Shown here: positions 58,505 through 64,000 of the stretch, piece by piece | Numbering within the stretch: position 1 is the first letter of the stretch | Layout: each line of letters starts with the position of its first letter | NCBI RefSeq assembly: GCF_014489515.1 | Contig: NZ_CP060782.1 | Span: 186,001 to 250,000 of the forward strand | Reading direction: 5' to 3' | Length of the DNA stretch: 64,000 bases | Source: Sphingomonas sediminicola | GTDB taxonomy: Bacteria > Pseudomonadota > Alphaproteobacteria > Sphingomonadales > Sphingomonadaceae | Notes under the pieces: generated by a model | What the model was told of the DNA's origin: nothing | The model's database searches: none | Seen by the model: only the letters and a program-made list of their open reading frames with translations | Made by a program: the position numbers and the translations under genes

Positions 58505-59966
58505 GGACACGGCGGTTGGCCCGCCGGAGCACCTCCATCCCTTCTTCCTGCTGACTGGCCTTGGCGGATCGCTGCGAGGAGTCGCCGGCGGCTACGTGGC
58601 CATCGGTTATCTGGCCGTCTCCGGACGGTGGGGCACTGCCTTCTTTGGAATGCTCGCCCTGATCGCCTTCATGACGATCGGAGTCTTCCTTTACTGGAGA
58701 CGGTTCGAATTCCGGGTCGGTGCGAACGAAATCCGGATCGACAGCGGCATATTGAACCGTACGCATCGCTCGATCCCGTTCGACCGGATTCAGGACGTCG
58801 ACATCACGCAGGGACCGCTCGCCCGCGTACTTGGCCTCGCACGCGTGAAGTTTGAGACCGGAGCTTCGGCGGGACAGGAAGAGGGCGTCCTTCAGGCCAT
58901 TCGCCTCGAGCGCGCCGAGCAGCTGCGAACACTGGTCCGAGCACGCCGCACTCATGCCGTCTCTCTGGAGCCTAACGCGGAAACGGTCGAGCCGCCGCCC
59001 GTCTACGAGATGACGTTCCCCCGTTTGCTATTGGCCGGAACATTCAATTTCTCGCTTGCCATTTTCGCCGGATTGTTCGGTCTCGCCAGCTCTCCGCTCG
59101 GCGAAGCGATGGGCTTCGATCCCTTCAGCCGGACCTTCTGGGTAAGCATCTTGAGCGTCAGCGGTCCGGCCCGCGAGCTCGTTATGGCCCATCGTTTCGC
59201 GACGGCAGCCGCAGGATTGGCTCTGCTAATCCTGCTTGGGGTCGTGACCGGCATTATCCGCACAGCTCTCACCGACTTCGGATTCCGCCTCGACAGGACC
59301 GGTGTCGGACTTCGCCGGCGCCGCGGGCTCTTCACCCGGACGGACGTCACTTTGCCCGTCAGCCGCGCGCAGGCCGCCGTGATTGCGACCGGACCGGTGA
59401 TGGATCGGCTTCGATGGCGCGAGTTTCGGGTCCAGAGCCTTGCCAAAGACGAGAGTAGCAAGGGCTCGCACGTCCTCGCGCCGCTCGCGAGAGACGCGGA
59501 AGTCGATCGCATCGTCGGCGAACTCGGCTGGCAGCCGCTCCCGTCGCGCATTGCGTGGACCCGCGTGTCGCTCGAGTTTGTAATCGTGCTGGCGATCGCG
59601 CTGGCGCCGTTGATCTTGGTGGCCATCGGCAATCTGGTGTTCAATCCGCTTTTCGGCGGACCGTTTCTCGCCGTGCTGCTGGGTGCCTTGGGCCTGCGCT
59701 GGCTGGCGTGGCGGCGAACAGGCTATTCCCTCGATGGCGACCGGATACTGGTGCGCACAGGCTGGTGGCGGCGGCGGATCACGATTCTGCCCGCACGGAA
59801 AATCCAGAGCGTCGACCTCCGGGAGAATTTCATCACCCGCGCGTTCGGAATCGCCTGGCTGCAGTTCGGCGTGGCGGGTGGGGGCATGACCGGCCATTCC
59901 ATCCCCGCTATCCCCAGTGGGGAGGCGCGCAAGTTGCGCGATCTGCTGCTAGACATGGGCGCATGA
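58482..59966 (+). CDS. PH-domain membrane protein (YdbT-like)
   Basis: 494 residues with about six helices and three PH-2 repeats. The repeat signature is IPFDRIQDVDITQGPLARVLGLA at ~100, a divergent middle copy at ~290, and LPARKIQSVDLRENFITRAFGI near the end. It pairs with the preceding YdbS-like protein. Its stop overlaps the recJ start (ATGA). Confidence 0.86.
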   Translation: MSEPTLREDTAVGPPEHLHPFFLLTGLGGSLRGVAGGYVAIGYLAVSGRWGTAFFGMLALIAFMTIGVFLYWRRFEFRVGANEIRIDSGILNRTHRSIPFDRIQDVDITQGPLARVLGLARVKFETGASAGQEEGVLQAIRLERAEQLRTLVRARRTHAVSLEPNAETVEPPPVYEMTFPRLLLAGTFNFSLAIFAGLFGLASSPLGEAMGFDPFSRTFWVSILSVSGPARELVMAHRFATAAAGLALLILLGVVTGIIRTALTDFGFRLDRTGVGLRRRRGLFTRTDVTLPVSRAQAAVIATGPVMDRLRWREFRVQSLAKDESSKGSHVLAPLARDAEVDRIVGELGWQPLPSRIAWTRVSLEFVIVLAIALAPLILVAIGNLVFNPLFGGPFLAVLLGALGLRWLAWRRTGYSLDGDRILVRTGWWRRRITILPARKIQSVDLRENFITRAFGIAWLQFGVAGGGMTGHSIPAIPSGEARKLRDLLLDMGA

Positions 59967-61713
59967 CGTTCGCACTTGGGGTGGAGCGCTCGGTGGGCGG
60001 CCAGCCATGGAAATGGCGTCGTTCGGGCGAGCCTGGACTGACAATGGATGCACTGGTGGACGAGCTTCTGCTCGCCCGCGGGGTCGCGCGCGACGATCTC
60101 GAGCGCAATCGCAAGCCGACCATTCGCGACTTCCTGCCTGATCCCTCCGCTTTCAAGGACATGGACAAGGGTGCCGCGCGGTTGGCCGACGCGGTGCAGG
60201 CGGGCGAGACGATCGCGATCTTTGGCGATTACGACGTCGATGGCGCGACGAGCTCGGCATTGCTCGTGCTGCTGCTGAGGCAGCTCGGTGTCGACGCGAT
60301 GGTCTATATTCCCGACCGTCTAATGGAGGGATACGGCCCGTCAGGCGCCGCTTTGGTCGAACTGAAGAACCGCGGCGCAACTCTGGCCGTCACTGTCGAC
60401 TGCGGAGCGCAGGCGTTCGAGGCGCTGCAGGAAGCCAAGGACGCAGGCCTCGATGTGATTGTTGTCGACCATCACCAGTGCGCGGCACTGCTTCCGGTTG
60501 CCTTTGCGATGATCAATCCGAACCGGCTCGACGAAAGCGAAACCGGGTCGGCACACGGGCATGTCGCCGCGGTCGGAATGGCGTTCCTGCTTGGCGTTGC
60601 GTTGGTTCGCGAGTTGCGTGGACGCTGCTTCTTCGCGGATCGCGAGGAACCGAAGCTCATCGACTTGCTCGATCTCGTTGCACTTGGGACAGTGGCTGAC
60701 GTGGCGCGGCTGCACACGCTCAACCGCGCCTTCGTGACGCAGGGCCTGAAGGTCATGGCGGGCCGCCACAATATCGGGATGAATGCGCTCGCGGCAGCCG
60801 CGCGGCTGGTGAAGGCGCCCAGCTGTCGTGATCTTGGCTTTGCTCTCGGACCGCGCATCAACGCGGGTGGTCGCGTCGGGAAGTCAGATTTGGGTGTGCG
60901 CCTGCTAACCTCGACCGATCCTGAGGATGCGCGGGCAATTGCTGACGAACTCGACCGATTGAACGAAGAGCGCCGGGCCATTGAAATGCAGGTCTGCGAG
61001 CAGGCGCTCGAACAGGCCGACAAGCTAAACGGCGCTCCGGTGCTGACAGTCATGGGAACCGGATGGCATCCGGGCGTGATCGGAATCGTCGCCGGGCGCG
61101 TGAAGGAACGGTTCGGCCGACCCGCGATCGTCATTGCCGAGACCGAGGACGGAACCGGGAAAGGCTCGGGCCGGTCGATCGGGGGTGTCGACCTTGGCGC
61201 GGCCGTGCTTGCTGCGAAGGACAGCGGCCTGCTCGTTGCGGGCGGGGACACGCAATGGCAGCTGGACTCACGCTAGCGCCGGGCGGCCTGGACGCTTTTC
61301 GCGAATTCATCAGCGAGCGATTGGCCCCGGACGTCGAGCGTGCGCTCGATGGCCGGGCGCTGCTGCTTGACGCATTGCTTGCGCCGGGCGGCGTCGTGGG
61401 AAACCTTTGCGACGCGCTGGACGCGGCGGGTCCCTATGGTTCGGGCTGGCCGGCACCGCGGGTAGCCGCCGGGCCGGCTCGCTTGCTGAAGACGGGCATC
61501 GTCGGGGATGGCCACATCCGCGGTCTCGCATGCGGGGATGACGGCAAGAGCTTCAAGTGGATCGCCTTCCGGATTGCGGCCACCGAACTGGGTCAGGCCT
61601 TGCTATCATCACCCGGCGACAGGCGGTGGTGGCTGGCCGGGACGATCAAGCGCGATGAGTGGAATGGCGGCAATGCGGCCGAGATGCATCTAGAGGACGC
61701 GGCACTCGCTTGA
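59963..61713 (+). CDS. recJ: Single-stranded-DNA exonuclease RecJ, frameshifted in this sequence
   Basis: DHH-family 5'-3' exonuclease. Motifs IFGDYDVDGATSSALL, TVDCGAQAFEAL, VVDHHQC, GTVADVARL (DHH domain) and GWHPGVIGIVAGRVKERFGRPAIVI (DHHA1). The frame breaks after LLVAGG; one G added to GGGG at 61244-61247 restores GGHAMAAGLTLAP and gives 583 residues ending with the OB-like region. ATG 59963. Confidence 0.94.
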
Positions 61714-61757
61714 CCCGCGCAAAAGCCTCCCCTAACGCGCACTCCGCTTCTTGGAGC

Positions 61758-61833
61758 GGCCCCATCGTCTAGCGGTCTAGGACGTCGCCCTTTCACGGCG
61801 AAAACACGGGTTCGAGTCCCGTTGGGGTCACCA
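61758..61833 (+). tRNA. tRNA-Glu (TTC)
   Basis: 76 bases with encoded CCA. Acceptor GGCCCCA pairs with TGGGGTC, and the anticodon loop CTTTCAC gives anticodon TTC (reads GAA). It adjoins an integrase gene and is the probable attachment site of the element to its right. Confidence 0.96.
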
Positions 61834-61842
61834 CCCTTCCTG

Positions 61843-61867
61843 AAAAATGGCGCTTTTAAGCGATTTT
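61843..61867 (+). terminator. Weak terminator-like hairpin after tRNA-Glu
   Basis: CGCT-TTTA-AGCG flanked by A5 and ATTTT 10 bases after the tRNA. The stem is only 4 bp, so it is a tentative terminator. Confidence 0.35.
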
Positions 61868-61873
61868 CTGAAA

Positions 61874-61909
61874 GGTTAGACAAATCGACTGTCTAACGGT
61901 TAGACAAAT
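61874..61909. repeat. Direct and inverted repeats near the probable attachment site
   Basis: GGTTAGACAAAT occurs at 61874-61885 and again at 61898-61909. Between them the core also forms an inverted repeat, TTAGACA (61876-61882) and TGTCTAA (61890-61896). It lies between the tRNA and the first element gene, where recombinase arm sites or an excisionase operator would be expected. Confidence 0.65.
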
Positions 61910-61940
61910 TTGGGCCTGTCGCCGGCGGCATGAAAGACAT

Positions 61941-62258
61941 TCACTCCTCCCAGGGCGCCTTCCGCTTCATCAGATTCTTGAGCTCATTGTTGGGCTCAGG
62001 CGGATTCTTCAGCACCTGCTCGAACTCTCGGCTCTGCTTGGCCTCAAGCTTCTTTCGATAGCGCTCGGCGTACGGATCGTGCGCGATGGTGATCGACCCG
62101 GGCGGGAAGCTGCCGAACAATGAGTTCTGCCTGGCCAGCTCCTCGGCTGTCACGCGGCCTGCTTTCAGGTCAGCTTCGTCCTGATCGCGAGCTGCCTGCT
62201 TGGCCTTACGGTGCTCGACGGGATCGAAGGTGCCCGGCTTGTTCGTTCGCTTAGGCAA
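61941..62258 (-). CDS. Hypothetical protein of the integrative element
   Basis: 105 residues, strongly charged and largely helical, with KAKQAARDQDEADLKAGRVTAEELARQN and YRKKLEAKQSREFEQVL. No family recognised. It overlaps the 3' end of the integrase gene by 8 bases, so they are co-transcribed. It is the last element gene before the tRNA; an excisionase-like role is possible but unsupported. Confidence 0.65.
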   Translation of the reverse strand: MPKRTNKPGTFDPVEHRKAKQAARDQDEADLKAGRVTAEELARQNSLFGSFPPGSITIAHDPYAERYRKKLEAKQSREFEQVLKNPPEPNNELKNLMKRKAPWEE

Positions 62259-63327
62259 GATCAGGGTCGATATCGCTGAAGCGGTTTATGACGCGCAGCA
62301 GAGTGACGTCCGCCAGACCTTCCTGAGCAACGGCTTCGGTATACGTCGCAACCTCTTGGTCGCCCTTCCAGCCACCGACGGCCTTCAGCTCCTGATTGGT
62401 TCCCCCCGCCATAGCTGCACGAACGGCGCCTACTTTGCGAAGCCCATGGGCAGTGCAGTGAGTCAAGCCAGCTTCGTTACAGCGATCCCGGAACCAGTTA
62501 CCCACGCCAGCGGCAGTGAACGGCTTGCCGAACTCATTCACCAGGAAGGTTGTTAACCCAACGGAGGGCATCGCATCGATCGCGCGCTTCAGATCGGGCG
62601 CGATGGGAAGCCAGAGGTCAGCATCGTTCTTGCTGGCCCGGTAGTTGATCTTGCCGCGGACGATATGCCTCGGGCCGAACAACCGCGCGTCACCGCGTCG
62701 CTGCCAGGTCCACAAAACGATTTCGAGAAAAAGCCGTGCCTTCGTGCCGAGCGGATGCCGCTTCTTGAATGCAACGATTTCTTCCTCAGTCCACGTGTGA
62801 TAGCCGTTGATCTTCGCTTTGCCGACGCGCTTCGCCTTCTTCACAGGGTTCGACGCGATCCACTCCAGCTTCTCCGCATAGTTGAAGAGCCGAACGAGCT
62901 GCTTGCGCAGATTCACGGCCGCGACGGCACCACCGACCTCTCGTCCCTTGCCGTTCTCCCGCTTCTTCGAACGAGCGAGCAGGATGGCCTCGATGTGCTG
63001 GAATTTGAAATCCTCGACGAGGTCGTTGCCGAATTCTTCCCGAAAACTCTCGATAAGGCCACGCCGGCGGCGCTTGTTGTCAGCTCCACCCGAATCTTCG
63101 AAGTCCGCCGACTTGTAGTAGCGAGCACAAAGGTCGTGCACGCTACGCGGCGGCCATCGGGGCTCGAGGTCCTGTCCGCCTAGCAGTGCCTGGTATTCAG
63201 CATCGAAGCCCGGCTGATCCGGCAGGTGCTTCATGTAAACGGGCTTCTGGCCAGTCTTCCGAAAGCGAGCGCGAAGCTTCTTGTGCCTGTCGGGGCTGAC
63301 GGTGACGTTCTTGTAGCGGGTCTTCAT
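62251..63327 (-). CDS. Tyrosine recombinase/integrase
   Basis: 358 residues. N-terminal SAM-like core-binding domain, then a catalytic domain: first Arg in WQRRGDARL, Lys-type strand in NYRASKNDADLWLPI, His-x-x-Arg in TAHGLRKVGAVRA, His/Trp position in VGGWKGDQEVA and the nucleophile Tyr in TYTEAV. The GGW in place of GH is seen in some phage integrases. It lies next to tRNA-Glu, its probable integration site. Confidence 0.9.
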   Translation of the reverse strand: MKTRYKNVTVSPDRHKKLRARFRKTGQKPVYMKHLPDQPGFDAEYQALLGGQDLEPRWPPRSVHDLCARYYKSADFEDSGGADNKRRRRGLIESFREEFGNDLVEDFKFQHIEAILLARSKKRENGKGREVGGAVAAVNLRKQLVRLFNYAEKLEWIASNPVKKAKRVGKAKINGYHTWTEEEIVAFKKRHPLGTKARLFLEIVLWTWQRRGDARLFGPRHIVRGKINYRASKNDADLWLPIAPDLKRAIDAMPSVGLTTFLVNEFGKPFTAAGVGNWFRDRCNEAGLTHCTAHGLRKVGAVRAAMAGGTNQELKAVGGWKGDQEVATYTEAVAQEGLADVTLLRVINRFSDIDPDLA

Positions 63328-63333
63328 CGAGGA

Positions 63334-63612
63334 TCACCAACCGTTATAGGCCCAGTATTCCGCATGCTGGCACACGGTCTGAGCTTCTTCAGGATTTGAG
63401 GAAAGAAGCATGTCGAGGCCGGTTCGGCCGTCGAACGCCTTGTTCGAAGCTCGAAGCCAACAGGCTGCTCTAGAGGCCGGAAGGATGCCCATAAGGGCTC
63501 GTGCCAGCCGCACGAGATGCGACTGACGCTCCAGATCAACCAACCGCGCGCGAACGTCCGCTGAGAGCCCCAACGCGTCCGCGGCGGTGTTGAAGGCTTG
63601 AGGAGTGGTCAT
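63334..63612 (-). CDS. Possible antitoxin-like protein (DUF2384/MbcA-ParS type C-terminus)
   Basis: 92 residues. The second half, WLRASNKAFDGRTGLDMLL followed by a helix and YWAYNGW, resembles the DUF2384 domain of Xre/MbcA/ParS antitoxins. No RES-domain toxin is beside it; the next gene on this strand is the integrase, 6 bases downstream. The assignment rests on pattern only. Confidence 0.45.
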   Translation of the reverse strand: MTTPQAFNTAADALGLSADVRARLVDLERQSHLVRLARALMGILPASRAACWLRASNKAFDGRTGLDMLLSSNPEEAQTVCQHAEYWAYNGW

Positions 63613-63615
63613 CGA

Positions 63616-63795
63616 TCAAAGCACCCTGTCCAGAGGGTTTGCACGGACGACGGGAAGCGGTGCTCCATCGCTGAACTCGAACACGACATTGCCGTTCGCT
63701 TCAATGGTCACGCGAGCAGGGCTGAAGCCGGCTTTCTTGCAGCCCTTGAGTGCGCGAGCGATGTCCTCCTGACGGATGCGAGCGGGAGCGGTCAT
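63616..63795 (-). CDS. Small element protein, 59 residues
   Basis: ATG 63795 gives MTAPARIRQEDIARALKGCKK, then AGFSPARVTIEANGNVVFEF, ending LDRVL. A short helix plus two strands, like small proteins often found near sphingomonad and rhizobial phage integrases. TGATG links it to the upstream gene by one base. Function unknown. Confidence 0.65.
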   Translation of the reverse strand: MTAPARIRQEDIARALKGCKKAGFSPARVTIEANGNVVFEFSDGAPLPVVRANPLDRVL

Positions 63796-63976
63796 CAGGC
63801 CGCCTCCAACATGATCGGAATCGGCTCAGAAAGACGCTCGAACACCTTCCGGTGACGAGCGCCATATCGCGCGTATCCCTCAACGTGATCGCCCAGCCTA
63901 TCCAGGATCCAGCCGTCCTCTAGAGCGACGTCGAGGATAGAGCGTCCGTGCGCAGCGCGAACAAACAGATCGTCCA
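63795..63976 (-). CDS. Hypothetical element protein, start uncertain
   Basis: From ATG 63976: MDDLFVRAAHGRSILDVALE, with DHVEGYARYGARHRKVFERL further on. The frame is open upstream and a GTG at 63995 is possible; the gene could also begin beyond the window. No family recognised. It ends overlapping the 59-residue gene. Confidence 0.5.
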
Positions 63977-64000
63977 TGTAACCACTGCCGAGCACCGAGA

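Larger units (their letters stand above)
61834..64000. mobile_element. Left end of an integrative element next to tRNA-Glu
   Basis: Starts at the 3' end of tRNA-Glu(TTC) and contains a tyrosine recombinase and short same-strand genes of unknown function. It continues past the window, so the second attachment site is not visible. Prophage or other integrative element cannot be told apart from these genes. Confidence 0.75.

Noticed and set aside
61593..61883. Minus-strand frame of 96 residues with GTRTRVFAVKGRRPRPLDD
   Set aside because: It is the antisense translation of tRNA-Glu, a well-known false gene pattern.

Overview
The window looks like about 62 kb of core chromosome from a high-GC alphaproteobacterium, most likely a sphingomonad (Sphingomonadales; inferred). 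The basis is the infB-rbfA-truB-rpsO-pnp block, a MipZ division ATPase, a GapR-type nucleoid protein, a ruvCAB/ybgC-tolB-pal neighbourhood and a SigF/NrsF pair. The last ~2 kb is the edge of an integrative element inserted beside a tRNA-Glu gene.

Layout. 1-7.4 kb: translation and RNA genes (infB 3' part, rbfA, GNAT acetyltransferase, tdk, truB, rpsO, pnp). 7.5-12.0 kb: a PEP mutase-like gene, then a bufferin-type RiPP operon on the minus strand (DUF2282 precursor, DUF692/MNIO enzyme, DUF2063 partner, DoxX protein). It is transcribed divergently from an ECF sigma factor and its NrsF-like membrane anti-sigma factor, and the two sides share a GTAAC-N17-CGAAT promoter motif. 12.1-15.1 kb: LysR regulator, carboxymuconolactone decarboxylase-like protein, MFS transporter and secreted cupin. 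15.3-20.8 kb: hydroxybutyrate-type SDR, NDH-2, patatin, DUF302 protein, a 57-residue ORF and a membrane sensor-like protein. 20.8-28.7 kb: six-hairpin glycosidase-like protein, DUF429 protein, MscS-like channel, RarA, PadR regulator, GT4 glycosyltransferase and deoxyinosine glycosylase. 29-37.7 kb: tRNA-Glu(CTC) and a DNA-repair set (PdeM, DEXH helicase, exonuclease) interrupted by an M20-like protein, an esterase and a lipoprotein, then msrB. 37.7-43.8 kb: TMEM175-like channel, cupin, epoxide hydrolase, phosphomannomutase, mipZ, panC. 43.8-54.9 kb: pal-tolB-ybgC, an autoregulated Xre module, DUF3089, ruvB, dipeptidase, GFA protein, L,D-transpeptidase, ruvA, ruvC, yebC, gapR, pyk. 54.9-61.7 kb: DUF885 protein, nnrD, histidine phosphatase, two PH-domain proteins, recJ. 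61.76-64 kb: tRNA-Glu(TTC), tyrosine recombinase and small element genes, running off the right edge.

A striking property of the sequence is that seventeen recognisable genes carry single-base frameshifts: bufB, MFS, patatin, DUF429, pdeM, esterase, cupin (twice), panC, SEL1-like, pal, tolB, ybgC, ruvB, dipeptidase, L,D-transpeptidase, pyk, nnrD and recJ make up the list, with the esterase shift also fusing it to a lipoprotein gene. Almost all are explained by one base missing from a run of G or C, and adding that base gives a full-length family protein each time. This pattern, including housekeeping genes, points to homopolymer errors in the read set or assembly rather than real gene decay. 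I therefore annotate these as CDS spanning the shift.

There is no stretch over 300 bases without a gene; the longest gap (15110-15353) holds only upstream regions. No rRNA, CRISPR array or insertion sequence was seen.
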